A stretch of 64,000 nucleotides of DNA from Nitrospira sp. (GCA_029865225.1 JAOUHJ010000002.1:1-64000); one strand, 5' to 3'. Counted from the first letter of the stretch, positions 18,741-29,029 are shown. Program-made: numbers and translations. The notes: generated by a model not told the origin, from the sequence alone.

Positions 18741-19136
18741 CTAGGCACCCGCCCCTTTTGAACCAGTTGGTCGCGGCTTACTACTTACTCCGGCACGACG
18801 TCCCTTACGTGTTCTGGCATTGGTTTTGGTACGCTGCCCCCGAACCGGTAGTCCTTTGCGATGACGCAACCCTCGGTATGTCCCGGTATCGATGAGTCGC
18901 TTGATGTTGAGAGACACCTCTTTACGAAGGTCCCCTTCGACTCGATGATCGCGCTCGATGATTTCACGTAACTTGACGATCTTGTCTTCGCTCAGATCCT
19001 TGACACGAATCGATCCATCAATACCGGCTTCATCGAGAATCTGTTGAGCCGATGCCCTCCCGATCCCGTAGATGTACGTTAACCCAATATCCGTTCGTTT
19101 GTTCCTTGGCAGATCGACGCCAGCAATACGTGCCAT
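18741..19136 (-). CDS. rpsM: 30S ribosomal protein S13
   Basis: Head protein of the 30S subunit that bridges to the 50S subunit and contacts P-site tRNA. 131 residues: [14 protein letters not shown] start, helix-two-turn-helix [11 protein letters not shown], and the basic tail [14 protein letters not shown]. The C-terminal ten residues ([13 protein letters not shown] region) extend slightly beyond the usual end. Confidence 0.97.
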   Translation of the reverse strand: MARIAGVDLPRNKRTDIGLTYIYGIGRASAQQILDEAGIDGSIRVKDLSEDKIVKLREIIERDHRVEGDLRKEVSLNIKRLIDTGTYRGLRHRKGLPVRGQRTKTNARTRKGRRAGVSSKPRPTGSKGAGA

Positions 19137-19256
19137 TCTTCCTCCAACTATCCGTCTTCAGCAGTAATCTCTTAGACTCACCTCTCGTCGACTGTGTCCG
19201 CCTTCCCAACCTCGGGTCTGGCGTGGCTTCATTCGTCCGTTAGCACTCTCCTTCAA

Positions 19257-19370
19257 CTATCCCTGCCGCTGCTTGTGGCGCGGGTTCTTGCAGAGAATGC
19301 GGACAACTCCACGACGGCGAACAACTTTGCATTTTGCACAAATGGGCTTCACTGATGATTTGACCTTCAT
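19257..19370 (-). CDS. rpmJ: 50S ribosomal protein L36, zinc-binding form
   Basis: A 37-residue protein, too short for many gene callers: [20 protein letters not shown], then [17 protein letters not shown]. The zinc ligands C11, C14, C27 and H32 are all present, so this is the zinc-dependent form. It lies between infA and rpsM, the standard spc/alpha junction. Confidence 0.96.
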   Translation of the reverse strand: MKVKSSVKPICAKCKVVRRRGVVRILCKNPRHKQRQG

Positions 19371-19389
19371 ACCAATTCCTAACTCCCAT

Positions 19390-19608
19390 CTATTTAAAGC
19401 GATAGGTGATACGGCCTCTCGTCAAATCATACGGCGACATTTCCACCGTGACCTTATCGCCAGGAAGGATACGGATGAAATGCATCCGCATTTTCCCAGA
19501 AATATGAGCCAGTATGACATGGCCATTATCGAGCCTGACTCGAAACATGGCATTGGGGAGCGTTTCCGCTACCGACCCCTGCACTTCGATAATGTCTTCC
19601 TTTGCCAC
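19390..19608 (-). CDS. infA: Translation initiation factor IF-1
   Basis: S1-fold factor that blocks the A site during initiation. 72 residues from a GTG start: [39 protein letters not shown] and [13 protein letters not shown] are classic. Located between map and rpmJ. Confidence 0.97.
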   Translation of the reverse strand: MAKEDIIEVQGSVAETLPNAMFRVRLDNGHVILAHISGKMRMHFIRILPGDKVTVEMSPYDLTRGRITYRFK

Positions 19609-19650
19609 GTCGTGTCGTGTTCTTTCCTAATGAATGCATCACTACATGCT

Positions 19651-20400
19651 TTACAGCTGACTCAGAATGCGCGGACCTCCAGTTGGCTGTATAGCGATTG
19701 TATGTTCAAAGTGAGCGGACAAACTGCCATCAACCGTGACAGCCGTCCATCGATCGTCAAGAATACGCACGGCACTTCGTCCCATATTAACCATCGGTTC
19801 AATGGCCAGCACCATCCCTGGCTGCAATCGAGGGCCTTGACCAGGCTTTCCGTAGTTAGGAACTTGAGGCTCTTCATGTAATTGCCGCCCAATCCCATGA
19901 CCAACAAACTCGGTCACAACTGAGAACCCTGCTGATTCAACATGCTGCTGAACGGCATACGAGACATCTGCTAAACGATTCCCGACTATTGCCTGTGTAA
20001 TACCCAAATGGAGAGCCTCTTTCGTCACTTGAACTAGTTTTTCTGTGGCATCGGAAACGGATCCAACTGCAACAGTCACTGCAGAATCACCATAGAACCC
20101 TCCAACGATCGCTCCGAGATCCAGCCCAATGATATCCCCCTCTTTTAGCTTTCGCTTTGAAGGGATCCCGTGAACAACCTGATCGTTCACGGATGCACAA
20201 AGAGTCCTCGGATAGTTGCGATAGCCTTTGAATGCTGGAAGTGCTCCTCTTACCCGTATCTCCTGTTCCGCGATGGAATCCAGCTCTTCCGTGGTGATCC
20301 CAGGCTGGACTGCCTTCCGTACAATGTCCAGCGCCTCAGCAACTACCCTTGACGCCTGTGCCATCACTTCAATCTCAGCAGGCGTTTTTAAAATGATCAT
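19651..20400 (-). CDS. map: Methionine aminopeptidase, type I
   Basis: Removes the initiator methionine from new proteins. 249 residues with the metal ligands in GLDLGAIVGGFYGDSAVTV (two Asp), the GHGIGRQLHEEP His motif and the VLAIEPM Glu. Follows adk by 5 bp on the same strand, as in many bacterial spc operons. Confidence 0.96.
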   Translation of the reverse strand: MIILKTPAEIEVMAQASRVVAEALDIVRKAVQPGITTEELDSIAEQEIRVRGALPAFKGYRNYPRTLCASVNDQVVHGIPSKRKLKEGDIIGLDLGAIVGGFYGDSAVTVAVGSVSDATEKLVQVTKEALHLGITQAIVGNRLADVSYAVQQHVESAGFSVVTEFVGHGIGRQLHEEPQVPNYGKPGQGPRLQPGMVLAIEPMVNMGRSAVRILDDRWTAVTVDGSLSAHFEHTIAIQPTGGPRILSQL

Positions 20401-20405
20401 GCCGT

Positions 20406-21053
20406 CTAGTGTGCCGCCAACGTTCGGACAAGACTCTGATAGACAGCATCCACTGACTCGGCGCCATTGAGCCGCGATAGCAAACCTTGCTTCTCATAAA
20501 AACCGATCAACGGTGCGGTTTGCTGTTCATACACGCGGAGACGTGTCTCAATCGCCTCGCGTTGATCATCGCTGCGTTGGGTTAAGACTTCTCCACACCG
20601 TTCGCACGTAGTTCCCATCTTTGATGGAGCAAAGTCTACATGATATGTCGCTTGGCACTTTGGACAGCTTCGGCGCCCGCTCAGGCGTTTGACAATTTCC
20701 TCCCGGGGAACTTCGAAATTCACGACGCGATCCAGACGCTCGTCTCGTTCATTCAACACACTGGCGAGAGCTTCAGCCTGAGGAACCGTGCGCGGAAACC
20801 CATCCAAGATAAACCCAGCAGCGCTGGACGAATCATTCAGTTTCTCCCGAACGAGTCCGATAACCACCGAATCCGGCACCAACCCTCCTCGATCCATATA
20901 GCCCTTCGCCTCAAGGCCAAGCGAAGTCTTGTTGCGAACCGCCTCTCGAAGGAGATCGCCGGTCGAGATCTTACAAACGCGAAACTTAACAGCAGCCCTG
21001 TCCGCTTGGGTCCCTTTCCCAACGCCTGGAGCACCAAGAAATACAAGTCGCAT
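20406..21053 (-). CDS. adk: Adenylate kinase
   Basis: Balances AMP, ADP and ATP. The ATG at 21053 gives 215 residues starting MRLVFLGAPGVGKGTQ, with the P-loop at 7-14. It is the long form with a zinc-finger LID (CPKC ... CERC). LDGFPRTVPQAEAL is the conserved AMP/ATP region. It starts 4 bp after the secY stop. Confidence 0.96.
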   Translation of the reverse strand: MRLVFLGAPGVGKGTQADRAAVKFRVCKISTGDLLREAVRNKTSLGLEAKGYMDRGGLVPDSVVIGLVREKLNDSSSAAGFILDGFPRTVPQAEALASVLNERDERLDRVVNFEVPREEIVKRLSGRRSCPKCQATYHVDFAPSKMGTTCERCGEVLTQRSDDQREAIETRLRVYEQQTAPLIGFYEKQGLLSRLNGAESVDAVYQSLVRTLAAH

Positions 21054-21057
21054 CGCC

Positions 21058-22377
21058 TTACCCACTTCTTCCACGTAGCGGAGCCATTCCCTTACCCAAA
21101 AACCCCTCATAGTTCCGCATCAGCATATGGGATTCAATCTGTTGCGCGGTGTCGAGCCCGACACCGATAACAATCAGCAGAGAAGTCCCTCCGAAATAAA
21201 AAGGGACATTCAGCTTATAAATCAGGAATTCGGGGATCACACAGACAATGGCGAGATAAATGGCGCCCGCAAAGGTAATCTTCGTCAGTACATTGTAGAT
21301 ATAGTCGGATGTCCGTTGGCCAGGCCTGATCCCAGGGATGAATCCCCCGTATTTTTTCATGTTGTCGGCCATATCGACAGGATTCAGGACGACCGCCGTG
21401 TAGAAGAAGCAGAAAAATATGATCAACCCCACATACAAGAGGGTGTAGAGTAACGAGCCAGGAGCCAACTGCATCCCGATAGATTTTACCCACGGCGTCT
21501 CAAAGAACCCTGCGATGGTCGCGGGAAAAGCAATGATCGACGAAGCAAATATGGGAGGGATCACGCCGGCAGTATTGATCTTCAATGGAATATGCGTGCT
21601 TTGCCCCCCATAAACCCTGCGGCCAATTACTCGCTTGGCATACTGGACCGCTATCTTTCGTCGTCCGCTTTCCAAAAATACGATCGCAGCCACAACAGCG
21701 ATCATCAAGAGGGCCAACGCCACCAGTAAGAACGCATTAAGCTGTCCAATCTCATACAAATTGTAAGTCTGGGCTACCGCTGATGGTAGTCGAGCGACAA
21801 TTCCAGCAAAAATGATCAACGAAATCCCGTTCCCCACCCCACGTTCGGTGATCTGCTCACCCAACCACATCAGGAAGCCAGTGCCGGCTGTAAGCGTGAT
21901 TACCGTCATAAGACGAAATCCCCAGCCCGCAGTGAGTACAAACGCCCCTTGATTCATTTGCTCTAATCCAACCGCAATACCAAAGCCTTGAATTAGGGCA
22001 ATACCGATCGTTCCAAACCTTGTGTACTGGATAATCTTTTTTCGGCCTCGCTCACCCTCCTTGGCTAACTTGGTCAAGTGCGGGATAACGACCGTCAGCA
22101 ATTGAAGTATGATCGACGCGCTGATATAGGGCATGATGCCCAGCGCAAAGATCGTCAGCCGAGATAACGAGCCACCAGAAAAAATATCGAGGAAACCTAG
22201 CAGAGCCCCACCCTGTTTCTGTAGGAATTCGGATAAGGCGTCTCCATTGATACCAGGAGTCGGAATATGGGACCCGACTCGGTAGACCACTAGCATGCCG
22301 AGCGTGAACAGAACTCGAGTACGCAGCTCGGGAATCTTAAAGATATTCTGAAAACTGGTTAGAAGCCGTTCAAGCAC
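21058..22377 (-). CDS. secY: Protein translocase subunit SecY
   Basis: Channel of the Sec translocon, ten membrane helices. I place the start at a GTG (22377) that overlaps the rplO stop by 8 nt and has a GAGG at 9 nt; this gives 439 residues, a normal SecY, while an upstream reading would add 34 residues unlike the family. Conserved plug region IFSGGSLSRLTIFALGIMPYI and the C-terminal loop with FIPGIRPGQRTSDYI are visible. Confidence 0.95.
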   Translation of the reverse strand: MLERLLTSFQNIFKIPELRTRVLFTLGMLVVYRVGSHIPTPGINGDALSEFLQKQGGALLGFLDIFSGGSLSRLTIFALGIMPYISASIILQLLTVVIPHLTKLAKEGERGRKKIIQYTRFGTIGIALIQGFGIAVGLEQMNQGAFVLTAGWGFRLMTVITLTAGTGFLMWLGEQITERGVGNGISLIIFAGIVARLPSAVAQTYNLYEIGQLNAFLLVALALLMIAVVAAIVFLESGRRKIAVQYAKRVIGRRVYGGQSTHIPLKINTAGVIPPIFASSIIAFPATIAGFFETPWVKSIGMQLAPGSLLYTLLYVGLIIFFCFFYTAVVLNPVDMADNMKKYGGFIPGIRPGQRTSDYIYNVLTKITFAGAIYLAIVCVIPEFLIYKLNVPFYFGGTSLLIVIGVGLDTAQQIESHMLMRNYEGFLGKGMAPLRGRSG

Positions 22378-22819
22378 CGCCGATGACCTCGACTCGCCCT
22401 CCGGCCGCTTGGATCTTTGATTCTGCCGACTTGCTGAACTTATGAGCTTGAACGACGAGGGCTTTCTTGAGCTCACCATTGCCCAGAATTTTTATCGGCA
22501 GCTTTTTCCGCTTCACCAACCCCGCATCGACCATGGCCTGTGGAGTAACGACGTCGCTCCCTTTCCATTCCGCGAAGCTCGTAAGGTTCACAATGGCATA
22601 TTCCACTCGGAATGGGTTTGTGAACCCAAACTTTGGGAGTCGACGCACTAACGGCATCTGGCCCCCCTCGAAACCAGGGCGCTTACCTCCACCGGAACGA
22701 GCTAGTATTCCTTTATGCCCTTTGGTTGCGGTCTTTCCATGACCAGAACCAGGCCCTCGACCAATACGTTTACGTCGTTTCTTTGCCCCTTTTGCTGGGG
22801 CCAAATCATGAAGATTCAT
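22370..22819 (-). CDS. rplO: 50S ribosomal protein L15
   Basis: Late-assembling large-subunit protein. 149 residues: [20 protein letters not shown], the [18 protein letters not shown] glycine-rich arm and [17 protein letters not shown]. Its ATG overlaps the rpmD stop by 4 nt, and its end overlaps the secY start. Confidence 0.97.
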   Translation of the reverse strand: MNLHDLAPAKGAKKRRKRIGRGPGSGHGKTATKGHKGILARSGGGKRPGFEGGQMPLVRRLPKFGFTNPFRVEYAIVNLTSFAEWKGSDVVTPQAMVDAGLVKRKKLPIKILGNGELKKALVVQAHKFSKSAESKIQAAGGRVEVIGGA

Positions 22820-23034
22820 GGCCTGACAACCTCAAGCAGATACCCGACTTTATGAATCATCCCACGCACTTGCGGCGTATCAGGACGGACAACCATCTGA
22901 CGAATCCGTCGAAGACCTAACCCCCGCAAGACAAGGCGATGGCGCTCTGGCGTCCCAATCGGACTGCGTTTCAAAGTCACCTGTACATTCGCAGTTTTTG
23001 ATTTTGGTGTTGCTGATGACCGTGCCGCGCCCAT
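22816..23034 (-). CDS. rpmD: 50S ribosomal protein L30
   Basis: Small large-subunit protein. 72 residues: [20 protein letters not shown] and the [22 protein letters not shown] core (abridged here). An N-terminal lead of about 15 residues ([15 protein letters not shown]) is longer than in most L30. Its start directly abuts the rpsE stop. Confidence 0.95.
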   Translation of the reverse strand: MGAARSSATPKSKTANVQVTLKRSPIGTPERHRLVLRGLGLRRIRQMVVRPDTPQVRGMIHKVGYLLEVVRP

Positions 23035-23544
23035 TTAAACCGTTGCCCTTTCCCGCCCCTCGACACCAGCCTGTCGGCGGAAGCGAAGAACATCATCTAA
23101 ATTTCTCAGTTTGGTTAAACCGTCGAGCGTTGCACGAACTGTGTTAAATGGATTGCCCCGCCCAAGTGTTTTCGCAATAATATTGTGAGCGCCAACTAAC
23201 TCCACAACGGCGCGCACTGCCCCCCCAGCAATGATCCCTGTTCCGTCAACAGCAGGCTTCATTAAGACGTGCTCTGCTCCAAAGAGACCGTGCACTTCAT
23301 GCGGTATCGTTCCACCCTTGAGTGGAACATGGACAAGATGCTTTTTGGCCTGTTCAACGGCCTTGGAGATTGCGACCGGAACTTCAGCCGCTTTCCCCTT
23401 CCCGATACCCACCCACCCATGGCCATCACCCACGACCACAAGCGCACAGAAGTTGAACCGCTTTCCACCCTTGACAACTTTTGCCACGCGGTTGATAAAT
23501 ACGACCTTATCTTTCAGGCTCAGTTCATCGGGATTGACTCGCAC
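23035..23544 (-). CDS. rpsE: 30S ribosomal protein S5
   Basis: 30S protein important for decoding accuracy. The double-stranded RNA-binding domain ([20 protein letters not shown]) and the C-terminal S5 fold ([12 protein letters not shown]) are clear. I prefer the GTG at 23544, with AGGGG 7 nt upstream, giving 169 residues like other S5 proteins. A TTG at 23610 would add 22 residues but has poor spacing to its purine stretch. Confidence 0.93.
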   Translation of the reverse strand: MRVNPDELSLKDKVVFINRVAKVVKGGKRFNFCALVVVGDGHGWVGIGKGKAAEVPVAISKAVEQAKKHLVHVPLKGGTIPHEVHGLFGAEHVLMKPAVDGTGIIAGGAVRAVVELVGAHNIIAKTLGRGNPFNTVRATLDGLTKLRNLDDVLRFRRQAGVEGRERATV

Positions 23545-23631
23545 GCTCTCACCCCTCAGTCCTAAATTCGCCGACCATTCAATAAGAGGCTTACCCTCGA
23601 CACGGTTCAAGCCCCTGGCATCATCTTCAGC

Positions 23632-23997
23632 TTAAAATTTCAATCCCCCTTCACGAGATGCATCAGCGAGTGCTTTAATGCGTCCGTGATACATCCGTCC
23701 ACCTCGGTCAAAAACCACCGCGGTGACTTTTGCCACCTTTGCACGATCCGCTATCAGTTTTCCGACCGCTTTTGCCGCCTCTATTCCACCGGTTGACGTG
23801 AGAGATTTTCGAAGTGTCTTATCAAGAGATGAGGCAGCGGCAAGCGTCGTACCTTGAATATCATCAATTATCTGCGCATAGATATGAGCCGTACTCCTAA
23901 AGACGTTCAATCGTGGTCGTTCTGCTGTCCCCAGAATGACACGTCGCACTCTCCGTCGCCGTCGTTCAAGTTGTTGAACCTTGTTTGCCGCATTCAT
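23632..23997 (-). CDS. rplR: 50S ribosomal protein L18
   Basis: 5S rRNA-binding protein of the central protuberance. 121 residues with the basic lead [23 protein letters not shown] (abridged here), HIYAQIIDD and [20 protein letters not shown], all typical. Confidence 0.96.
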   Translation of the reverse strand: MNAANKVQQLERRRRRVRRVILGTAERPRLNVFRSTAHIYAQIIDDIQGTTLAAASSLDKTLRKSLTSTGGIEAAKAVGKLIADRAKVAKVTAVVFDRGGRMYHGRIKALADASREGGLKF

Positions 23998-24006
23998 TGT
24001 TGATTC

Positions 24007-24543
24007 CTACTTCCCTGTCTTACCTTCTTTTTTACGTAATATTTCACCGGCGTACCGGACACCCTTTTGCTTATAGACATCCGGCGGTTTAATGGCGCGC
24101 AGATCAGCCGCCACTTGGCCTACCAATCGCTTATCGACTCCCTTGAGATTAATGAGAGTCTGCTTGTCAACTTTCACATCAATACCGGCCGGAACCTGAT
24201 ACACCACAGGGTTAATGTACCCAACGTTAAAGCTTAACGTCCGACCTTGGAGTTGAGTCTTGTAACCAACACCCGTAATTTCGAGCGAACGTTCGTATCC
24301 TTTCGTCACCCCATGAACCATATTGCTCAACACGGCACGAGTGAGACCATGCAACGCTCTCACCTTTCGATCTTCGCTTGCACGATCAACGATGAGTTGA
24401 CCATTATTAACAGCTGCTTTCACGCCATCCTTGAGAGACCAATCCAACTTACCCAATGGTCCCTTCACCGAAACCGTTGATCCAGCAACCTTGACTTCCA
24501 CTCCACCAGGAATGGCAATTGGCTTTTTCCCAATACGAGACAT
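24007..24543 (-). CDS. rplF: 50S ribosomal protein L6
   Basis: Large-subunit protein near the factor-binding site. 178 residues with two duplicated L6 domains; MSRIGKKPIAIPGGV at the start and PDVYKQKGVRYAGE near the end are diagnostic. Confidence 0.97.
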   Translation of the reverse strand: MSRIGKKPIAIPGGVEVKVAGSTVSVKGPLGKLDWSLKDGVKAAVNNGQLIVDRASEDRKVRALHGLTRAVLSNMVHGVTKGYERSLEITGVGYKTQLQGRTLSFNVGYINPVVYQVPAGIDVKVDKQTLINLKGVDKRLVGQVAADLRAIKPPDVYKQKGVRYAGEILRKKEGKTGK

Positions 24544-24578
24544 GGCTTATTCTATCCTTCAGTCGAGAGTGAACCAGC

Positions 24579-24974
24579 TCACCACACTGAGCACAAAACC
24601 TCGCCCCCCAGATGGTTTTTCCGTGATTCCTGATCGGTCATGATTCCTTTTGAGGTGGAAAGGATTGAGAGACCGATACCATTACGAACTTTTCGAATCT
24701 CTTGACTTCCCACATAGACACGGCGCCCCGGTTTGCTGATACGTTCCAAACCTGTAATCATGGGCTGCCCTTCACCTACATATCGAAGCCGAACGCTTAG
24801 AACAGGATGACCATCCCGCACTTCATCGTCGACCGAATCAACATAACCTTCCCTCCTCAAGATCTCCAAAATAGCACGCTTGAGTTTTGAGGTTGGAACG
24901 GTGACTGTATCAAAACGGCGCTGAGCACCATTCTTCAATCGAACAAGAAGATCACCGACTGGATCAGTAACCAT
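24579..24974 (-). CDS. rpsH: 30S ribosomal protein S8
   Basis: Central-domain 16S rRNA binder and, in some bacteria, regulator of the spc operon. The ATG at 24974 gives 131 residues starting MVTDPVGDLLVRLKNGAQR; the C-terminal GIGLSILSTSKGIMTD and GGEVLCSVW are invariant features. A longer frame to 25061 overlaps nothing useful and is rejected. Confidence 0.96.
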   Translation of the reverse strand: MVTDPVGDLLVRLKNGAQRRFDTVTVPTSKLKRAILEILRREGYVDSVDDEVRDGHPVLSVRLRYVGEGQPMITGLERISKPGRRVYVGSQEIRKVRNGIGLSILSTSKGIMTDQESRKNHLGGEVLCSVW

Positions 24975-25023
24975 ACAATACCCTTCTATCCTCCGTTGAC
25001 GGTCATTGGAACGGGAATACCTG

Positions 25024-25209
25024 CTACCAACTCGATTTCCGAACCCCGGGAATCTCCCCACGCAACGTCATCACTCGAAAACAGATCCGACACATCCGAA
25101 AACGCCGCAGATATCCGCGCACTCGACCGCACACACCACAGCGATGATACTCGCGCGTGGAAAATTTTGGCTTCGCTGCTGCCTTATTTCTCAGCGCTAA
25201 TCGTGACAC
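25024..25209 (-). CDS. rpsN: 30S ribosomal protein S14, zinc type
   Basis: 61-residue zinc form (S14 type Z): CGVC and CRIC are the two cysteine pairs, and the protein ends [13 protein letters not shown]. The start is a GTG at 25209 with GGAGG 7 nt upstream; an in-frame GTG two codons earlier is too close to the same site. Between rplE and rpsH. Confidence 0.95.
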   Translation of the reverse strand: MSRLALRNKAAAKPKFSTREYHRCGVCGRVRGYLRRFRMCRICFRVMTLRGEIPGVRKSSW

Positions 25210-25254
25210 AACCACTCCTCCTATCCCAAAAAACCATCACAATCTTGTCATGTC

Positions 25255-25902
25255 TTAGGTACGAAACGGCATACCGAGGTGCTTCAAAAGAGCCTTTCCT
25301 TCATCATTTGTCTTGGCCGTGGTGACCACTGTAATATCCATGCCATGAATCGAAGCCACTTCATCGTATTTAATTTCAGGAAAAATGAGCTGCTCTTTCA
25401 GCCCAAGCGTGTAATTACCGCGACCATCGAAGGCTTTCGGTGACACTCCGCGAAAATCACGAATACGCGGAAGCGCTAAGGAGACCAACCGGTCGAAGAA
25501 TTCATACATGCGCCGACTACGCAGTGTGACCTTCGCACCAATCGGGAGTCCCTGCCTTAGCTTGAAACCGGCGATAGCCTTTTTCGCTCTCGTGACCACG
25601 GGCTTTTGACCGGTAATCATTCCTAATTCAGTTACCGCGCTCTCCAAGAGCTTGACATTCTGGATGGCCTCACCCATTCCAACATTCAGCACCACCCGCT
25701 CAAGCTTAGGCACTTGCATGACATTCCCATACCCAAATTCTTTCATGAGCGCTGGAACGACTTGCTGTTCATACACGTCACGAAGCCTTGGACGGAACTT
25801 CGATTCTTCGCTCCCTTGGTCTAATTGCGGAGCTGACGCTTCCTTCTTCGCACTCTTTCGTTCCGATGGTTTACTCGATCGACTTTTTGGTTCCTTGGCC
25901 AT
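25255..25902 (-). CDS. rplE: 50S ribosomal protein L5 with N-terminal extension
   Basis: 5S rRNA-binding protein contacting P-site tRNA. The core ([20 protein letters not shown] onward, [42 protein letters not shown]) is a full-length L5. It is preceded by about 38 residues rich in Lys, Ser and Glu that ordinary L5 (about 180 residues) lacks; total 215 from ATG 25902. The extension is in frame and reaches almost to the rplX stop, so it is probably real but could be partly untranslated if an internal start is used. Confidence 0.94.
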   Translation of the reverse strand: MAKEPKSRSSKPSERKSAKKEASAPQLDQGSEESKFRPRLRDVYEQQVVPALMKEFGYGNVMQVPKLERVVLNVGMGEAIQNVKLLESAVTELGMITGQKPVVTRAKKAIAGFKLRQGLPIGAKVTLRSRRMYEFFDRLVSLALPRIRDFRGVSPKAFDGRGNYTLGLKEQLIFPEIKYDEVASIHGMDITVVTTAKTNDEGKALLKHLGMPFRT

Positions 25903-25910
25903 CACCTAAC

Positions 25911-26240
25911 CTATTCCACAGTCTCGTTGGATTTCTTACTGAAGCGCACTCGTCGTCCATCTTCCAAAATGCGAATCCCGACTCTTGTAGCTTTTTGAGT
26001 CACCGGACAAAAAAACATGATATTGGAGATCGGCAGAGGAGCCTCTCGCTCCAGTATGCCGCCTTGCTTCACCTTCTGATTTGGCTTTGTGTGTCGCTTG
26101 ATGATATTCAATTTCTCTACGATCACTTTGCCAGCACGAAGGTCGATCGAAAGTACCTTGCCTGTCTTCCCTCGCTCACGGCCTGAAACCACAACGACCG
26201 TATCTCCTTTTCGAATTCTGCTTTTTCTCAGCGCTTCCAC
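25911..26240 (-). CDS. rplX: 50S ribosomal protein L24
   Basis: Assembly initiator of the 50S subunit. 109 residues; KOW motif [21 protein letters not shown] and the [13 protein letters not shown] and [14 protein letters not shown] segments are typical. Confidence 0.96.
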   Translation of the reverse strand: MEALRKSRIRKGDTVVVVSGRERGKTGKVLSIDLRAGKVIVEKLNIIKRHTKPNQKVKQGGILEREAPLPISNIMFFCPVTQKATRVGIRILEDGRRVRFSKKSNETVE

Positions 26241-26259
26241 GATACTCCTCGCTCGCTCC

Positions 26260-26628
26260 TTACAAAACTTCAGGTGCTAAAGAAATGATTTTCATGAACT
26301 TTTTCCAGCGGAGCTCACGGGCAACAGGACCAAAAATGCGCGTTCCGATCGGCTCTCCTTCTTTGTTGATCAGGACGCAGGCATTCCGATCGAACTTGAT
26401 ATACGACCCATCTTCCCGGCGAACCTCTTTCGTCGTTCGCACGATCACTGCCCGACTCACATCGCCCTTCTTGACGCTCGCCTGAGGGATAGCTTCCTTG
26501 ACAGCTACCACCACAATGTCTCCCAACGAAGCGTAACGTCGCCTTGTTCCCCCGAAAACATGAAAGCACATGGCTTGCTTCGCGCCGGAATTATCAGCTA
26601 CATCCATATAGGTATAATTCTGAATCAT
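26260..26628 (-). CDS. rplN: 50S ribosomal protein L14
   Basis: Intersubunit bridge protein. 122 residues, exact family length: [18 protein letters not shown] start and [20 protein letters not shown] near the end. Confidence 0.97.
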   Translation of the reverse strand: MIQNYTYMDVADNSGAKQAMCFHVFGGTRRRYASLGDIVVVAVKEAIPQASVKKGDVSRAVIVRTTKEVRREDGSYIKFDRNACVLINKEGEPIGTRIFGPVARELRWKKFMKIISLAPEVL

Positions 26629-26679
26629 TGCGATTTTCCTACGGGTGTTACAAGTAAAGAGGCCCCCTAGAAGCCTTAT

Positions 26680-26946
26680 CTACTTTTCCGGTTGCCCCTT
26701 TTCCATTACCTGAACGACACGCCAATTTTTCTCCTTGCTTAGCGGTCTGCTCTGGACAAGCTTGACCCGATCTCCCACTTTGCAGATGTTACCTTCGTCA
26801 TGCGCCTTCAATCTCGTCACCCGCCGGAGAACCTTTTTGTAGATCGGATGAACGACCGACCGTGAAACAACCACAATGACGGTTTTCTGCATCTTATTAC
26901 TAACAATATCGCCATACCAATGACGACGCTTCACAACTTCAGCCAT
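26680..26946 (-). CDS. rpsQ: 30S ribosomal protein S17
   Basis: Primary 16S rRNA-binding OB-fold protein. 88 residues: GDIVSNKMQKTVIVVV, AHDEGNICKVGDRVKL and SRPLSKEKNWRVV are diagnostic. Confidence 0.97.
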   Translation of the reverse strand: MAEVVKRRHWYGDIVSNKMQKTVIVVVSRSVVHPIYKKVLRRVTRLKAHDEGNICKVGDRVKLVQSRPLSKEKNWRVVQVMEKGQPEK

Positions 26947-26954
26947 AGCGTTCT

Positions 26955-27170
26955 TTACCTCTTAGGCCCTTCAGCTCGGTCCATCCCCTCCTGAAGAATT
27001 GTCTTCACTCGGGCGATATCCCGCTTGGTTTTCCGAATCTGCATGGGGTTTTCAAGACGGCCGGCACCGAACTGAAAGCGCAGATTGAACAGTTCTTGCA
27101 CAAGCTGCTTTTCCTTATCAGCGAGCTCGTCTACCGTCATATTTCGCAGATCTTTAACATCCAACGCCAT
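26955..27170 (-). CDS. rpmC: 50S ribosomal protein L29
   Basis: Exit-tunnel rim protein and docking site for chaperones and SRP. 71 residues: DLRNMTVDELADKEKQLVQELFNLRFQ then RLENPMQIRKTKRDIARVKT (both abridged from the continuous protein). Begins 41 bp after the rplP stop. Confidence 0.96.
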   Translation of the reverse strand: MALDVKDLRNMTVDELADKEKQLVQELFNLRFQFGAGRLENPMQIRKTKRDIARVKTILQEGMDRAEGPKR

Positions 27171-27211
27171 ATACCCACTCCTGACTTCTGGTCACACCTG
27201 CAAGAACCTAC

Positions 27212-27628
27212 CTACCCAAATTCTCCACGAACAACCAACTTTGTTGCAATTGGCAACTTATGGGACGCGAGACGAAACGCCTCTCGAGCGGTTTCTTGGG
27301 TCACTCCATCCATCTCATAAAGAATACGACCAGGCTTCACAACAGCCACCCAATACTCAGGGTTACCCTTCCCTTTTCCCATTCGAGTTTCTGCTGGCTT
27401 TTTCGTAATGGGTTTGTCTGGAAAAATACGGGTCCAGACCTGTCCACCACGCTTCACATGCCGGGTAATGGCAATACGTGCGGCTTCGATTTGACGACTG
27501 GTGATCCACCCTGGCTCTAAGGCCTTCAGCCCGAATTCCCCAAGAGTGATTCGCCCCCCGCGGTAGGCCTTCCCCGTCATCCGGCCTTTTTGCATTTTCC
27601 TGAATTTAACTTTCTTTGGCGCTAACAC
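27212..27628 (-). CDS. rplP: 50S ribosomal protein L16
   Basis: A-site tRNA-contacting protein. 138 residues from GTG 27628: [11 protein letters not shown] start, [19 protein letters not shown], and the [19 protein letters not shown] loop that enters the peptidyl-transferase region. Confidence 0.97.
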   Translation of the reverse strand: MLAPKKVKFRKMQKGRMTGKAYRGGRITLGEFGLKALEPGWITSRQIEAARIAITRHVKRGGQVWTRIFPDKPITKKPAETRMGKGKGNPEYWVAVVKPGRILYEMDGVTQETAREAFRLASHKLPIATKLVVRGEFG

Positions 27629-27640
27629 TGTTCGATCTCC

Positions 27641-28312
27641 TCACCCAAACCTGCGATCCAATGATGACTCTGCTTTTATGGGCTGAACAGGAAGGAGCTC
27701 TCCCTTATAAATCCAGGTTTTCACTCCAATCTGTCCCATCGTCGTATGCGCTTCAGCGAAGCCATAGTCGATTTCAGCACGCAGCGTGTGCAATGGCACC
27801 CGCCCCTCTCGATACCACTCGGTTCGTGCAATCTCAGCACCACCCAACCGACCCGCGACCATAATCTTGATACCCTGAGCGCCAAGCCTCAGAGCGGACT
27901 GAACGCTGCGCTTCATCGCTCGACGAAAGGCTACCCGCTTCTCAAGTTGAGTCGCGACATTTTCGCTGACAAGCTGAGCATCTAATTCAGGCTTTTTTAT
28001 CTCTTTTACGGTGATGTAGACCTGACCACCGTATTGCTTCTCGAGGTCGGCCTTCAGCTTATCGACCTCCGCACCCTTCCGACCAATAATGATCCCTGGC
28101 CGAGCGGTATGAATGATCACCCTGGTCTGATCGCCAGAACGCTCAATCTCGACCTTTGCCACTCCGGCATGGTAGAGCCTGGCCTTGACCATCTTCCTAA
28201 TCTTGACGTCCTGATGGAGAAGCTTGGCATAGTCTTTCCCCGCATACCAACGGGAGCTCCACGTATAGTTGTAGCCAAGACGATAACCGATAGGATGTGT
28301 TTTTTGCCCCAT
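27641..28312 (-). CDS. rpsC: 30S ribosomal protein S3
   Basis: mRNA entry-tunnel protein with helicase activity. 223 residues: [13 protein letters not shown] start, KH domain [21 protein letters not shown] (abridged here) and the C-terminal [20 protein letters not shown]. Confidence 0.97.
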   Translation of the reverse strand: MGQKTHPIGYRLGYNYTWSSRWYAGKDYAKLLHQDVKIRKMVKARLYHAGVAKVEIERSGDQTRVIIHTARPGIIIGRKGAEVDKLKADLEKQYGGQVYITVKEIKKPELDAQLVSENVATQLEKRVAFRRAMKRSVQSALRLGAQGIKIMVAGRLGGAEIARTEWYREGRVPLHTLRAEIDYGFAEAHTTMGQIGVKTWIYKGELLPVQPIKAESSLDRRFG

Positions 28313-28342
28313 GCGCTATATGCCTCAATAAAGAAGAAGAAT

Positions 28343-28699
28343 CTATTTTCGCTTGCCCTGATTTTCCTGCGCCGCCACCACAACGGTGATGTGACTCGTA
28401 CGCTTTTGAATTGCATTTGCCCGACCCATGGACCTAGCACGGACACGCTTGTAGGTCGGCCCACAATTGACAAACGCCTTGGAGATGAACATCGACTCGC
28501 TATCTCCCATCTCCTTCAATTCAGCATTTGCCACAGCTGAACGGACAATTTTTTCTACCACTCTGGCAGCATGTCTCGGAGTATGCTTTAAAATGGCCAA
28601 CGCCGTTGGCACTTGCCTGCCACGAATCATATCGATCACCGGCTTTGCCTTGCGCGGCGCGACACGAACAAACCTTAAAATTGCATGTGCTTCAGTCAT
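28343..28699 (-). CDS. rplV: 50S ribosomal protein L22
   Basis: Lines the peptide exit tunnel. 118 residues from ATG 28699 (a TTG two codons earlier is possible). VRVAPRKAKPVIDMIRG and the beta-hairpin RARSMGRANAIQKRTSHITV are conserved; the hairpin is where macrolide-resistance changes occur, and I see no such change. Confidence 0.95.
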   Translation of the reverse strand: MTEAHAILRFVRVAPRKAKPVIDMIRGRQVPTALAILKHTPRHAARVVEKIVRSAVANAELKEMGDSESMFISKAFVNCGPTYKRVRARSMGRANAIQKRTSHITVVVAAQENQGKRK

Positions 28700-28741
28700 C
28701 TTCAAAACCCTGTAATCGGTGAACCGATACCCATCAATCTT

Positions 28742-29029
28742 CTATTTCAGCGCAACAGCCTTCTCAGTTTTGGCCTGACCATGCCCTTTAAAAAAACGCG
28801 TGGGAGCAAATTCACCAAGCTTGTGACCAACCATGTTTTCAGTCACAAACACGGGAATAAACTTCTTCCCATTGTGAACGGCAAAGGTATGACCGATCAT
28901 ATCAGGCACAACCGTCGAACGACGCGACCAGGTCTTAATCAACTTGCGGTCCTTTACCTGATTCATCTGCTCGACCTTTTTCAGCAAATGATCGTCGACA
29001 AATGCACCTTTACTTACCGATCTAGGCAT
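28742..29029 (-). CDS. rpsS: 30S ribosomal protein S19
   Basis: 30S head protein. The ATG at 29029 overlaps the rplB stop by 8 nt and gives 95 residues starting [43 protein letters not shown] and [15 protein letters not shown] follow (abridged). The longer frame upstream lies inside rplB and is not used. Confidence 0.96.
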   Translation of the reverse strand: MPRSVSKGAFVDDHLLKKVEQMNQVKDRKLIKTWSRRSTVVPDMIGHTFAVHNGKKFIPVFVTENMVGHKLGEFAPTRFFKGHGQAKTEKAVALK

